A stretch of DNA of 64,000 nt from CBDFHJ01 sp965247635 (GTDB lineage Bacteria; Chloroflexota; Dehalococcoidia; Lucifugimonadales; Australimonadaceae). Location of the stretch: contig CBDFHJ010000010.1 of assembly GCA_965247635.1 (NCBI GenBank), positions 186,001 to 250,000 of the forward strand. The letters run 5' to 3'. Below, piece after piece: positions 16,907-25,279 of the stretch (position 1 is its first letter; each line of letters opens with the position of its first letter). A model generated the notes under the pieces. The model saw only the letters and a list, made by a program, of their open reading frames with translations, searched no databases and was not told the DNA's origin. A program made the position numbers and the translations under genes.

Positions 16907-17634
16907 TGGGACACAAGACACATCCCATAGGGTTCCGCGTTGGGGTCATCAAGGGCTGGCAGTCCCGATGGTTTGGCCGTGACGCGGCCGATTACGCCGC
17001 TCAGGTGCAGGAGGACCTCCTCATCCGCAAGGCCGTTACGGGCCAGTACGTGGACGCCGGCATCTCTCGCGTCGAGATCGAGCGAAGCGCTCAAGACCTC
17101 ACGGTGAACGTGCACACCGCGCGGCCGGGCATCGTTATCGGCCGGGGCGGTCAGCGGGTAGACGAGCTGCGGAAGGTCATCGAGAAGGTGGCTGGGGGCA
17201 AACGCGTGCGGTTGAACGTGGTGGAGATACGCCAGCCCGAGCAGGACGCGTACTTGGTGGCCCGCAACATCGCGGACCAGCTGGAGCGGCGCGTGGCGTA
17301 CCGCAGGGCCATTCGACAGTCGGTGGCCCGGGCCATGCAGGCTGGACTAAAAGGAATCAAGGTGCTCGTTTCCGGCCGGCTTGGCGGCGCCGAAATCGCC
17401 CGGCGGGAAAAGGCGATGGATGGCCGAGTTCCCCTGCACACGCTGCGGGCGGACATTGACTACGGCCTGGCGGAAGCCCACACCAACATGGGCCGCATCG
17501 GCGTCAAGGTGTGGATCTATAAAGGCGAGATACTACCGGAGCGGGTCGAGCAGACGCCCGCCGAGGAACTGGTCCCCGCAATACCAGCACCGCAGGTTGA
17601 GGCCCAGGCAGATGTTGCAACCGAAACGAACTAG
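16906..17634 (+). CDS. rpsC: Ribosomal protein S3 with short C-terminal extension
   Basis: A 242-residue mRNA-entry-channel protein with a KH domain. GHKTHPIGFRVGVIKGWQSRWF, the KH motif PGIVIGRGGQRVDELR and the C-terminal domain DYGLAEAHTNMGRIGVKVWIYKGE are standard. After residue ~214 comes a short Pro/Ala/Glu tail (QTPAEELVPAIPAPQVEAQA). The start is GTG. The end overlaps the rplP start by 23 bases. Confidence 0.97.
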   Translation: MGHKTHPIGFRVGVIKGWQSRWFGRDAADYAAQVQEDLLIRKAVTGQYVDAGISRVEIERSAQDLTVNVHTARPGIVIGRGGQRVDELRKVIEKVAGGKRVRLNVVEIRQPEQDAYLVARNIADQLERRVAYRRAIRQSVARAMQAGLKGIKVLVSGRLGGAEIARREKAMDGRVPLHTLRADIDYGLAEAHTNMGRIGVKVWIYKGEILPERVEQTPAEELVPAIPAPQVEAQADVATETN

Positions 17635-18040
17635 ATACCGGAAGGCCCACCGAGGCCGGATGCGAGGCTTGGCCCAGCGGGGTAACTCTGTGTCCTTCGG
17701 GGAGTTTGGACTGAAGAGCCTGGGCCGCGCATGGCTCACTGCCCGGCAGATTGAGGCGGCACGCCGCGCCATTACGCGCCACCTGCGCCGAGGCGGTCAG
17801 GTATGGATCCGCGTCTTCCCCGACCGGCCCTACACCCACAAGCCCGCCGAGACCCGGCAGGGTGGGGGTAAGGGTCCGGTGGAGGGGTGGGTCGCCGTGG
17901 TGAAGCCCGGACGGGTCATGTTTGAGGTGGGGGGTGTCCCTGAGGAAACGGCCAGGACGGCCCTGGCCAGGGCGGCCCAGAAGCTCCCTATCCTTACCCG
18001 TACGGTAGGCCGATTCGACCTGGCGCACGTGGAGGCATAG
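17612..18040 (+). CDS. rplP: Ribosomal protein L16
   Basis: A 142-residue 50S protein near the A-site tRNA elbow. The start is the ATG at 17612 (MLQPKRTRYRKAHRGRMRG), inside the last codons of rpsC in another frame. FGEFGLKSLGRAWLTARQIEAAR and PYTHKPAETRQGGGKGPVEGWV are conserved. The length equals the family norm. Confidence 0.96.
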   Translation: MLQPKRTRYRKAHRGRMRGLAQRGNSVSFGEFGLKSLGRAWLTARQIEAARRAITRHLRRGGQVWIRVFPDRPYTHKPAETRQGGGKGPVEGWVAVVKPGRVMFEVGGVPEETARTALARAAQKLPILTRTVGRFDLAHVEA

Positions 18041-18041
18041 C

Positions 18042-18254
18042 ATGGCGCACCTGCGAATTGATCAGGTCCGGGCCCTTTCTGATGAGCGGCTCGGAGAGGA
18101 AGAGGCGAGTATCCAACATGAGCTGCTGAACCTCCGCTTCAAGGTCGCTACTCGCCAGGTCGCGGGCGCCGATGAGCTGCAGAGGACCAGGAAGAGTCTG
18201 GCTCGCGTCAAGACTGTTGTGCGGGAGCGAAAGTTGGCACAGGAGACGGCATGA
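18042..18254 (+). CDS. rpmC: Ribosomal protein L29
   Basis: A 70-residue two-helix 50S protein at the tunnel exit, next to L23. HELLNLRFKVATRQVAGADELQR carries the conserved ELLNLRFQ-type motif. The stop overlaps the rpsQ start as ATGA. Confidence 0.95.
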   Translation: MAHLRIDQVRALSDERLGEEEASIQHELLNLRFKVATRQVAGADELQRTRKSLARVKTVVRERKLAQETA

Positions 18255-18709
18255 CCAGTGTGCGAGGCCGCCGTAAGGTCCGTGCGGGCCGAGTGATCGG
18301 CGACAAGATGGACAAAACGGTTGTCGTGGCAGTGGAACGCCGCGTGCATCACCCTCTGTACGGAAAGTCCTTGCGCATGGTGACAAGGTTCAAAGTCCAC
18401 GACGCGGAGAACCGCTACAAGGTCGGTGACCTGGTCAACATCGTAGAGACGCGCCCTCTCTCTCGCACCAAGACGTGGCGGGTCCTGGAGCTGCTCTCGC
18501 AACGCGAAGTGCCGGAGACCCAGCCAATTCAAGCCATTGAGGAGGACGTTGCCGAGGCCCTTGCTCCCGTGAGCGTTCAGGAGGCGGAAGCGCCGGCCGC
18601 TGAAGAAGCCGTGGAGGAAGCCGAGACCGAGCCCGAGGCGGAAGCGCCGGTACCTGAAGAAGAGGCGCAGGAAAAGGCAAAGGAAGAAGAGGGGGAGAAG
18701 GAGCGATGA
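18251..18709 (+). CDS. rpsQ: Ribosomal protein S17 with acidic C-terminal tail
   Basis: Residues 1 to about 88 form a normal S17 (GRVIGDKMDKTVVVAVERRVHHPLYGK-type core, then NIVETRPLSRTKTWRVLELL), an early 16S binder. Typical S17 ends there. Here about 64 more residues follow, dominated by Glu, Ala and Pro (VQEAEAPAAEEAVEEAETEP and EEEAQEKAKEEEGEKER). The tail is in frame and ends in an ATGA overlap with rplN. It is similar in style to the L3 tail but without a strict repeat. Confidence 0.95.
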   Translation: MTSVRGRRKVRAGRVIGDKMDKTVVVAVERRVHHPLYGKSLRMVTRFKVHDAENRYKVGDLVNIVETRPLSRTKTWRVLELLSQREVPETQPIQAIEEDVAEALAPVSVQEAEAPAAEEAVEEAETEPEAEAPVPEEEAQEKAKEEEGEKER

Positions 18710-19074
18710 TCCAGACGTACAGCCGCCTGATCGTCGCAGATAACTCGGGAGCCAAGGAGATCATGTGCTTCAACATTCCGGGGGGCAGCGGTCGGCGCTA
18801 CGCCCGGGTGGGCGACATCATCGTGGCCTCGGTCAAGGTTGCGCAGCCCAACAGCCCGGTCAGAAAGGGTGAGGTGATCCGGGCGGTGGTCGTGCGCACC
18901 AAATCGGTCGTCAAGCGGACGGATGGCTCTACCATCCGGTTCGATGATAACGCTGCCGTTATATTGGCGGACAAGGAAAACCCCCGAGGCACGCGTATCT
19001 TCGGCCCCGTGGCCCGGGAGCTTCGTGAGCGCAACTTCATGCGCATCGTATCCCTGGCGCCGGAGGTGTTGTAG
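18706..19074 (+). CDS. rplN: Ribosomal protein L14
   Basis: A 122-residue 50S interface protein and the RsfS binding site. MIQTYSRLIVADNSGAKEIMC, KRTDGSTIRFDDNAAV and GTRIFGPVARELRERNFMRI are canonical. The length is exactly standard. Confidence 0.97.
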   Translation: MIQTYSRLIVADNSGAKEIMCFNIPGGSGRRYARVGDIIVASVKVAQPNSPVRKGEVIRAVVVRTKSVVKRTDGSTIRFDDNAAVILADKENPRGTRIFGPVARELRERNFMRIVSLAPEVL

Positions 19075-19075
19075 C

Positions 19076-19396
19076 GTGACCGCACGGTTGAAGCGGGACG
19101 ATCTCGTACTGGTCATCCGCGGCAAGGACAAGGGCAAGCGAGGCCGGGTGCAACGGTTCGTCTCGGAGAAGTCCCGGGTGTACGTGGAGGGCGTGAACCT
19201 CGCGAAGCGCCACCTGAAGGCGGGGGCACAGGGCGCGCGCCAGGCGGGGATCGTGAGCCAGGAGATGCCCCTGGACACCTCCAAGGTGATGCCCATCTGC
19301 CCAATCTGCGATAAGCCAACGCGGATACGGATCCAAACGTTGGACGACGGTACGAAAGCACGAGTGTGCAAGCAATGCAACGGGATGATGAACTAG
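19076..19396 (+). CDS. rplX: Ribosomal protein L24
   Basis: A 106-residue KOW-domain protein that starts 50S assembly. The GTG start at 19076, one base after the rplN stop, gives MTARLKRDDLVLVIRGKDKGKRGRV with the KOW motif GKDKGKRG. Near the C-terminus is a zinc-type quartet (CPICDKP ... CKQC). The end overlaps the rplE start by 22 bases. Confidence 0.95.
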   Translation: MTARLKRDDLVLVIRGKDKGKRGRVQRFVSEKSRVYVEGVNLAKRHLKAGAQGARQAGIVSQEMPLDTSKVMPICPICDKPTRIRIQTLDDGTKARVCKQCNGMMN

Positions 19397-20145
19397 ACCC
19401 TCAACAAGAGGGCGTGGAACAGGAGCAGGCACCGGAGGCTGCAAAGGAGCAGACGCCGGAGGCCGAGAAGGCTCCTCCTCGCCGTACGCGTGCCGCGGCA
19501 GGTCCCGCACGCCGTCCCCGGAGCGCTGGGCGCGCACCGGGAGGCGGTACACGACAGCAGGCACCGGCGGAGCAGGGCAATGGGGCCGCTCCAAGCCTGC
19601 CGCCTCGATTGCTGACGCGCTACCGTGAGGACATTCGACCGTCCCTCGTGCAAGAGTTCGGCTACAGCAGCCTCATGCAGGCGCCGAACGTGGTGAAGGT
19701 AACCCTTAACATGGGGCTGGGTGAAGCGCTGACCAACGCTCGGGCGCTGGAGACGGCGCCGGCGCAGATGGGGATTATCGCGGGACAGCGGCCGGTGATC
19801 ACCAAGGCCCGGCGATCGGTGGCCAACTTCAAAGTGAGAGAAGGGATGTCCATTGGCTGCAGCGTGACCCTACGAGGCCGGCGTATGTGGGAATTTTTGG
19901 ACCGGTTCCTCAGCCTGGCACTGCCCCGGATACGCGACTTTCGAGGGGTGTCTCGGAACAGCTTCGACGGACAGGGGAACTACTCCGTCGGCATCCGGGA
20001 GCAGCTGATCTTCCCGGAGATTGACTACAACACCCTCGACCGGATCCGCGGACTGGAGGTAGCGATAGTCACCTCGGCCCGCTCTGACCGGGAGGGATTC
20101 AGGCTGTTGGAGCAGTTGGGTATGCCCTTTGCGCGCGAGGGATAG
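19375..20145 (+). CDS. rplE: Ribosomal protein L5 with N-terminal extension
   Basis: The L5 core begins near LPPRLLTRYREDIRPSL and runs through QAPNVVKVTLNMGLGEAL, AGQRPVITKARRSVANFKVR and GLEVAIVTSARSDREGFRLL. L5 binds 5S rRNA and contacts S13. Before the core are about 74 extra residues rich in Glu, Gln, Ala, Pro and Arg (EQEQAPEAAKEQTPEAEKAP; RRTRAAAGPARRPRSAG). I start at the ATG at 19375; a GTG at 19366 is also possible. A start at the core itself (TTG near 19608) would leave a 210-base hole in a tightly packed operon and has no Shine-Dalgarno site, so I regard the extension as real. Confidence 0.9.
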   Translation: MQRDDELDPQQEGVEQEQAPEAAKEQTPEAEKAPPRRTRAAAGPARRPRSAGRAPGGGTRQQAPAEQGNGAAPSLPPRLLTRYREDIRPSLVQEFGYSSLMQAPNVVKVTLNMGLGEALTNARALETAPAQMGIIAGQRPVITKARRSVANFKVREGMSIGCSVTLRGRRMWEFLDRFLSLALPRIRDFRGVSRNSFDGQGNYSVGIREQLIFPEIDYNTLDRIRGLEVAIVTSARSDREGFRLLEQLGMPFAREG

Positions 20146-20177
20146 GCGCAGGCCAAGGAACTAGAACAGGACCCACC

Positions 20178-20363
20178 ATGGCGAAGAAAAGCAAAACTGC
20201 GAAGTGGAAGAAGAAGCCCGCCTTTCCGGTACGGGCCATGAACCGATGCAATCGGTGCGGGCGGCCGCGGGCGTACATACGCTTTGCCGGCCTGTGCCGG
20301 ATCTGCTTTCGGCAGCTCGCGCTGGAGGGCCAGCTTCCCGGCATTCGCAAGGCGAGCTGGTAG
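20178..20363 (+). CDS. rpsN: Ribosomal protein S14, zinc-binding type
   Basis: A 61-residue short S14 with CNRCGRPR and CRICFRQLA giving the two CxxC pairs of the zinc form. It completes the 30S head near S3 and S10. The conserved end LPGIRKASW is present. The zinc form suggests no dependence on the longer zinc-free paralogue, though a second copy elsewhere cannot be excluded. Confidence 0.97.
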   Translation: MAKKSKTAKWKKKPAFPVRAMNRCNRCGRPRAYIRFAGLCRICFRQLALEGQLPGIRKASW

Positions 20364-20380
20364 AGGCAAGGAATGAGGCT

Positions 20381-20779
20381 ATGCCGGTAAGCGACCCTAT
20401 CGCGGACTTTCTCACACGCATCAGGAACGCGCAGATGGTGCGCCACCAGACGGTGGAGTTGCCCTCATCGAAGGCAAGCGTCGCCATCGCCGCCATCCTG
20501 AAACACGAGGGGTTCGTTCAGGACTACGAGGTGACCACGCAACGTCCCCAGGACGTGCTGCGGGTTCGGCTTCGGTACGGTGAGAGCTGGAAACCGGCCA
20601 TCGCTGGGCTGAGGCGCGTAAGCAGGCCAGGCCTGCGTGTCCACGTCCAGCGCCGTGAGGTACCCCGGTTCTACGGGGGCATTGGCATCTCCATTGTTTC
20701 CACGTCGCAGGGCGTGATGACCGGCCAGGAGGCGTGGCGGAAGAACCTCGGTGGCGAATTGCTCTGTTACGTGTGGTAG
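20381..20779 (+). CDS. rpsH: Ribosomal protein S8
   Basis: A 132-residue 16S central-domain protein. It begins PVSDPIADFLTRIRNAQM at the ATG at 20381 and contains RVSRPGLRVHVQRREVPRFYGGIG and STSQGVMTGQEAWRKNLGGELLCYVW. GGCAAGGAATGAGG precedes the start. The length is normal. Confidence 0.96.
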   Translation: MPVSDPIADFLTRIRNAQMVRHQTVELPSSKASVAIAAILKHEGFVQDYEVTTQRPQDVLRVRLRYGESWKPAIAGLRRVSRPGLRVHVQRREVPRFYGGIGISIVSTSQGVMTGQEAWRKNLGGELLCYVW

Positions 20780-20789
20780 AGGAAGAGTC

Positions 20790-21326
20790 ATGTCACGCAT
20801 TGGAAAGCAGCCCGTTGTCATACCCTCTGGGGTATCGGTGGAGATCGGCGAGGCCACCATCCGGGTCCAAGGCGCGTTGGGCACGTTGGACCAAGCGTTT
20901 CAGCCGGGCCTGACCGTGCGCGTTGACGATGGGCAGGTCCTGGTGGAGCGCAAGAACGACAGCCGCGCCCAGCGGGCGTTCCACGGCCTTACCAGGGCCC
21001 TCATCGCCAACATGGTCCATGGGGTAAGCGAAGGCTTTACCAAGACGTTGGACATCGTGGGGTATCGGGTACAGCAGGTCGGCCAGGGAGTCAACCTGCA
21101 GGTCGGGTACAGTCACCAGGTCGTCGTGCAGCCCGAACCAGGCGTGACTTTAGAAGTGGAAGGGAACAACCGCATCCACGTTCGCGGGGCCGATAAACAG
21201 CGGGTAGGTGAGTTGGCCGCGCAGATCCGGCGGGTTCGTCCTCCCGACGCCTATAAGGGCAAGGGAATTCGCTACCTGGGCGAGCAGGTCCGGCTGAAGC
21301 CTGGGAAGACCGCGGGGAGAAGCTAG
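20790..21326 (+). CDS. rplF: Ribosomal protein L6
   Basis: A 178-residue 50S protein near the GTPase-associated centre. The ATG at 20790 gives MSRIGKQPVVIPSGVSVEI. HGLTRALIANMVHGVSEGFTK and the end IRRVRPPDAYKGKGIRYLGE are conserved. An in-frame upstream start would add 13 unconserved residues. GAGGAAGAG precedes the chosen ATG. Confidence 0.96.
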   Translation: MSRIGKQPVVIPSGVSVEIGEATIRVQGALGTLDQAFQPGLTVRVDDGQVLVERKNDSRAQRAFHGLTRALIANMVHGVSEGFTKTLDIVGYRVQQVGQGVNLQVGYSHQVVVQPEPGVTLEVEGNNRIHVRGADKQRVGELAAQIRRVRPPDAYKGKGIRYLGEQVRLKPGKTAGRS

Positions 21327-21330
21327 CACC

Positions 21331-21687
21331 ATGGGCCGGGTCAAAACGTCACAGGCTGCGCGCCGCCAACGGCACCTCCGGGTACGCCAGCGGGTGGTCG
21401 GCACACCGGAGCGCCCGCGATTGTGCGTGTTCCGGAGCCTGAACCACATCTACGCCCAGGTTATCGACGATACGCGAGGGCACACCTTGGCCGCCGCCAG
21501 CACCTTGGAGTCCACCGTCGGCGGTGGGCCGAAGAGTAGCGAGGCGCGGCAGGTGGGCCAGCTGGTGGCCGAGCGGGCCAAGGCCCAGGGCGTTGGCAAG
21601 GTAGTGTTCGACCGGGCTGGTTACAAGTACCACGGCCGTATCAAGGCAGTGGCCGATGCCGCCCGGGAAGGAGGGCTGGACTTTTGA
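21331..21687 (+). CDS. rplR: Ribosomal protein L18
   Basis: A 118-residue 5S rRNA-binding protein. RQRHLRVRQRVVGTPERPRL, FRSLNHIYAQVIDD and KVVFDRAGYKYHGRIKAVADAAREGGLDF are typical. The stop TGA overlaps the putative TTG start of rpsE. Confidence 0.96.
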   Translation: MGRVKTSQAARRQRHLRVRQRVVGTPERPRLCVFRSLNHIYAQVIDDTRGHTLAAASTLESTVGGGPKSSEARQVGQLVAERAKAQGVGKVVFDRAGYKYHGRIKAVADAAREGGLDF

Positions 21688-22550
21688 CGATGTACGCTGG
21701 TCCCGAGCGCAGGTTTGACACGGACATCGGCCCCGAGCTCCTAGAGAAGGTGGTCCACATTCGCCGAGTAGCCAAGGTGGTCAAGGGCGGACGTCACCTG
21801 AGCTTCAACGCCATGGTCGTGGTGGGCGACGGCCAGGGCCGGGTTGGTATCGGCATGGGCAAGGGCGCGGCTGTTCCCGACGCCGTCCGTAAGGGCAACA
21901 CCATCGCTAGAAAAAACATGATCTCCGTCCCGATGAAGGGGAGCACCATCCCGCATCAGATAACAGCTGCCTTCGGCGGCTCGAGGGTGCTCGTCAAGCC
22001 CGCGTCTCCCGGGGCGGGCGTTATCGCGGGTGGACCCGTCCGCGCGGTCATGGAGGCGGCTGGGATCAAGGACGTGGTCGCGAAAAACCTCGGCAGCCGG
22101 AACCCCATCAACGTAGTGAAGGCTGCCCTGGAAGGCCTTAGCCACCTCCAAGGCGAGATAAGACAGGGGCCCGTGGGGGCCCCAATGGTAGCGCGTCCTC
22201 CGCGGCAGCAGCGTGCGTCGCGGACCGCTCCGCCTCGGGCCCGGCGGGCCGCTCCCGCTGCGCCTGCCCCAGCACCAGAGCGCCCCGTCGCCGCCGTTGA
22301 GCCCGAGTCCCAGGCCGTAGCAGGGGCGGAATCCAGCGTCGAAACAGCCATCGTTGCCGCGGAAGCGGCGGCAGAAGAAGTAACCACTCCCGCCAAGGAG
22401 GTCGTCGAGGCCAGCGATTCCGTGGCTCCCGAGCCTGAAGCTGGAGAGCCTGCTGAGGTGGAAGCTCCCGCCGCGGAAGCGAGTCCAGCGTCTGAGTCGA
22501 CCGAAGAGACGGAGGAAGGTGAGGCCGAGGATGGCAAGGCTAAGGATTAA
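21684..22550 (+). CDS. rpsE: Ribosomal protein S5 with long C-terminal tail
   Basis: Residues 1 to about 160 are a normal S5 (VVHIRRVAKVVKGGRHLSF; VVGDGQGRVGIGMGKG; GNTIARKNMISVPMKG; AGIKDVVAKNLGSRNPIN), which monitors mRNA entry and fidelity. About 125 further residues follow: first an Arg/Ala/Pro section (RPPRQQRASRTAPPRARRAA), then an acidic Ala/Glu/Ser/Pro section. E. coli S5 has 167 residues in total. AAGGAGGG fits the TTG at 21684 (spacing nine) better than the ATG at 21690, so I keep the former. The tail overlaps the rpmD start by 20 bases. Confidence 0.94.
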   Translation: MTMYAGPERRFDTDIGPELLEKVVHIRRVAKVVKGGRHLSFNAMVVVGDGQGRVGIGMGKGAAVPDAVRKGNTIARKNMISVPMKGSTIPHQITAAFGGSRVLVKPASPGAGVIAGGPVRAVMEAAGIKDVVAKNLGSRNPINVVKAALEGLSHLQGEIRQGPVGAPMVARPPRQQRASRTAPPRARRAAPAAPAPAPERPVAAVEPESQAVAGAESSVETAIVAAEAAAEEVTTPAKEVVEASDSVAPEPEAGEPAEVEAPAAEASPASESTEETEEGEAEDGKAKD

Positions 22551-22755
22551 GCGGGTGCGCAGCCTCATCGGCTACGAGCGCGACCAGCGCCGGACCGTAC
22601 AGGCCCTGGGCCTTCACCGCTTGCACCAGACGGTGGAGCATGAAGACACGCCCACCATCCGGGGTATGCTCCACAAGGTCCGCCACCTGGTGCAGGTCAC
22701 CCCTGCGGAGGATGGTGCCTCCGAGCAGCCCCAACTCCAGAAAGAGGGGGCGTAA
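22531..22755 (+). CDS. rpmD: Ribosomal protein L30
   Basis: A 74-residue 50S protein. The ATG at 22531, within the last codons of rpsE, gives MARLRIKRVRSLIGYERDQR, matching the family's I-G-x4-Q-R start. LGLHRLHQTVEHEDTPTIRGMLHKVRHLVQV completes the fold. About 14 extra residues follow the usual end. Confidence 0.93.
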   Translation: MARLRIKRVRSLIGYERDQRRTVQALGLHRLHQTVEHEDTPTIRGMLHKVRHLVQVTPAEDGASEQPQLQKEGA

Positions 22756-22759
22756 CGCG

Positions 22760-23203
22760 ATGCAGCCGCATCAGGTCAGACCCCTACACAATCGGCAGTC
22801 TCGCAAGCGGATCGGCAGGGGGGGAGGCAGTGGTACTGGAACGTACGCCGGAAGGGGCCTGAAGGGTCAAAAGTCCCGGGCGGGCGGTGGCGTGCGCCCC
22901 GGATTTGAGGGGGGGCAGAACCCGCAGATTAAGGGCCTGCCCATGCTGCGGGGATTCAAGAACAGATTTCGCATCGAATACCAGGTCGTGAACCTGGACC
23001 GGCTCAGCGGCCTACCGGCAAACGTCACCGAGGTCACGCCGGCGCTGTTGGAACAGCACGGCCTGGTGAGGAGCGCAAGCAAGCCGATCAAGCTCCTGGG
23101 CCAGGGCGAGCCGGACCGGCCCCTCCAGGTCCAGGCGGTGAAGCTGTCGAAGGCGGCGCGGTCCAAGATCGAGGCCGCCGGCGGCCGCGTGGAGGAGGTC
23201 TAA
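22760..23203 (+). CDS. rplO: Ribosomal protein L15
   Basis: A 147-residue late-assembly 50S protein. The ATG at 22760 starts MQPHQVRPLHNRQSRKRIGRG, then the Gly-rich GSGTGTYAGRGLKGQKSRAGG. It ends VKLSKAARSKIEAAGGRVEEV. It sits five bases before secY, as in most spc operons. Confidence 0.95.
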   Translation: MQPHQVRPLHNRQSRKRIGRGGGSGTGTYAGRGLKGQKSRAGGGVRPGFEGGQNPQIKGLPMLRGFKNRFRIEYQVVNLDRLSGLPANVTEVTPALLEQHGLVRSASKPIKLLGQGEPDRPLQVQAVKLSKAARSKIEAAGGRVEEV

Positions 23204-23208
23204 AGGGT

Positions 23209-24576
23209 ATGCGGGTCGGGCAACCGGCAGGACGTCAGCCAACGGGAAGGCCTCAGCTGTTGCAGGCCATGCTCGACGCGTTCCGCACGCCGGACCTGCG
23301 TGCGCGCATCCTCTTTACGCTCTTCATCCTCGTCGTGTTCAGGTTCCTAGTTCACGTCCCTGTACCTGGGGTCGACCGCGGCCAGCTAAGCGCCTTATTC
23401 CAGGGCAATCAGCTGGCGGCTTTCTTCAACCTCTTTAGCGGTGGGGGCCTGCGCGACCTGGGCATCGTCGCCCTGGGTGTTTATCCCTATATCACCTCCA
23501 GCATCGTTATCCAGGTCATGGTCCCGGTGATCCCGCGGTTGCGGGATCTCTCCCGCGAGGGCGACGCAGGTCGCGCGCGGATCAACCAGATGACCCACTA
23601 CCTGACCCTGCCAGTAGCCTTCCTGCAGGGCTACGGGCAGATGCTCATCTTCTCCCGGGCGGGCGTGTTTACCCACTCTATCGCCTTATTTGGAGATGGC
23701 TCGCTGCTGACCTTGACCACGGTCCTCTCCTTCGTGGCCGGGACCATGTTTCTCGTGTGGCTTGGTGAGCTCATCACCGAGAAAGGTATTGGGAACGGGA
23801 TATCAATCATCATCTTTTCCGGCATCGTGGCCAGCCTGCCACAGCTTCTGGGTCAGGGGTTCCTGGCCAGAGACAACATAGGTGGGCTCATGTTCATGGG
23901 GCTGGCGACGTTCGGACTGATCTACATCATCGTGGTGTTCACCGAGGCGCAGCGGCGCATCCCCGTGCAGTATGGCCGCAGCGTGTTCCGCGGCAACCGA
24001 ATGTACCGGCAGGCCGGCGCCACGCACCTGCCGCTTCGAGTGAATTCGGCGGGCATGATCCCACTGATCTTCGCTTCGAGCCTCATGGTGCTGCCCGGTA
24101 CGGTGGCCAACTACGTCGCGAACCCCTCCAGCAACAACTTTTTCGCTCGGGCGGGCTTGTTCCTCTCCACCAACCTAAGCCCGACCTCCATCTTCTATTG
24201 GCTCATTCTATTCATTCTGGTGATTGTCTTCGCTTTCTTCTATACCCTCCTCACTTTTCAGCAGCAGCAGCTTGCGGAAAACTTGCAGCGTAACGGCGGG
24301 TTCATCCCCGGTATCCGGCCAGGGCAGCCGACCCAGCAGTACCTGAACCGCGTCATGATCCGTATTACCTGGGGTGGTGCTATCTTCCTTGGCGGGGTGG
24401 CCGTACTGCCGTTCTTCCTTGCCCGTATCACCGGACTACAGGGCCTGGGCTTTGGGGGCACCAGTGTGCTCACCATGGGAACCAGTCTTCTGATCATGGT
24501 GGCCGTGGCTTTGGATACCATGCGACAGCTGGAAGCCCAGCTGCTTATGCGCAACTATGAGGGGTTCCTGCGTTAG
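23209..24576 (+). CDS. secY: Preprotein translocase subunit SecY
   Basis: A 455-residue, ten-helix channel in the cytoplasmic membrane. The first helix is ARILFTLFILVVFRFLVHVP. The plug and second-helix region include GGGLRDLGIVALGVYPYITSSI. The ribosome-binding loop has EAQRRIPVQYGR, and the C-terminal end is MRQLEAQLLMRNYEGFLR. It is complete. The ATG at 23209 follows AAGGGT. Confidence 0.97.
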   Translation: MRVGQPAGRQPTGRPQLLQAMLDAFRTPDLRARILFTLFILVVFRFLVHVPVPGVDRGQLSALFQGNQLAAFFNLFSGGGLRDLGIVALGVYPYITSSIVIQVMVPVIPRLRDLSREGDAGRARINQMTHYLTLPVAFLQGYGQMLIFSRAGVFTHSIALFGDGSLLTLTTVLSFVAGTMFLVWLGELITEKGIGNGISIIIFSGIVASLPQLLGQGFLARDNIGGLMFMGLATFGLIYIIVVFTEAQRRIPVQYGRSVFRGNRMYRQAGATHLPLRVNSAGMIPLIFASSLMVLPGTVANYVANPSSNNFFARAGLFLSTNLSPTSIFYWLILFILVIVFAFFYTLLTFQQQQLAENLQRNGGFIPGIRPGQPTQQYLNRVMIRITWGGAIFLGGVAVLPFFLARITGLQGLGFGGTSVLTMGTSLLIMVAVALDTMRQLEAQLLMRNYEGFLR

Positions 24577-24587
24577 GAGAGGGACGA

Positions 24588-25232
24588 TTGCGTGTTGTTC
24601 TGTTGGGCCCGCCAGGGGCCGGCAAAGGTACTCAGGCCAAGCAGCTCGCCCACGTGGCGGGGGTGCCGCACGTGGCTTCTGGTGACCTGTTTCGACAGCA
24701 CCAGGAGGAAGGCACCGAGCTGGGGCGGATAGCGAAAGGCTACATGGAGAAGGGTGAGCTGGTCCCCGACGAGGTGGTTATTCGAATGGTGCTGGAACGC
24801 ATCCACGGGCCCGACACGGAGGACGGCTACATCTTGGACGGCTTCCCTCGGACCCTGGAGCAGGCCGAGGCGCTGGATGAGGCGCTTGGCAAGGATGGAG
24901 CGACGATCGACTTAGCGCCGCTGATCGAAGTCGGGCAGGAGGAGCTGGTACGGAGGCTCGCGGGCCGATGGCTCTGCTCTCGTTGCCAGACGCCGTACCA
25001 CGAGGAGACGGCCCCGCCCGCTCAGCCAGGTGTGTGCGACGTTTGTGGTGGGCCGCTATATCAGCGGCCGGACGACCGAGCGGAGGCGGTGAGTCGCCGG
25101 CTGGAGGTCTACCAGGAGCAGACGGCACCCCTGGTGGAGTACTACCAGCGGCAGAGAAAATTACGGAAGGTTAACGGCCAGCAGGAGATCGACAAGGTGG
25201 CCGCCGACCTTCTGGAGGCGGTGCGGGGATGA
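24588..25232 (+). CDS. adk: Adenylate kinase, zinc-LID long form
   Basis: A 214-residue kinase (ATP + AMP = 2 ADP). The P-loop is LLGPPGAGKGTQAKQLA and the AMP site includes GDLFR and DGFPRTLEQAEAL. The LID domain carries four cysteines (CSRC ... CDVC), so it binds zinc structurally. The start is TTG preceded by AGGAGAGG. It is at its usual place between secY and map. Confidence 0.96.
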   Translation: MRVVLLGPPGAGKGTQAKQLAHVAGVPHVASGDLFRQHQEEGTELGRIAKGYMEKGELVPDEVVIRMVLERIHGPDTEDGYILDGFPRTLEQAEALDEALGKDGATIDLAPLIEVGQEELVRRLAGRWLCSRCQTPYHEETAPPAQPGVCDVCGGPLYQRPDDRAEAVSRRLEVYQEQTAPLVEYYQRQRKLRKVNGQQEIDKVAADLLEAVRG

Positions 25233-25238
25233 CGGACT

Positions 25239-25267
25239 TTGCCCATAATCGCGCGACAGGGTAAAAT
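25239..25267 (+). promoter_or_regulatory. Internal promoter before map
   Basis: TTGCCC (25239-25244), a 17-base spacer, and TAAAAT (25262-25267). The predicted start is about 25274, six bases before the map ATG, so the transcript would be nearly leaderless. No Shine-Dalgarno site is visible before that ATG, which agrees. Confidence 0.5.
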
Positions 25268-25279
25268 TTACGTTTTGAA

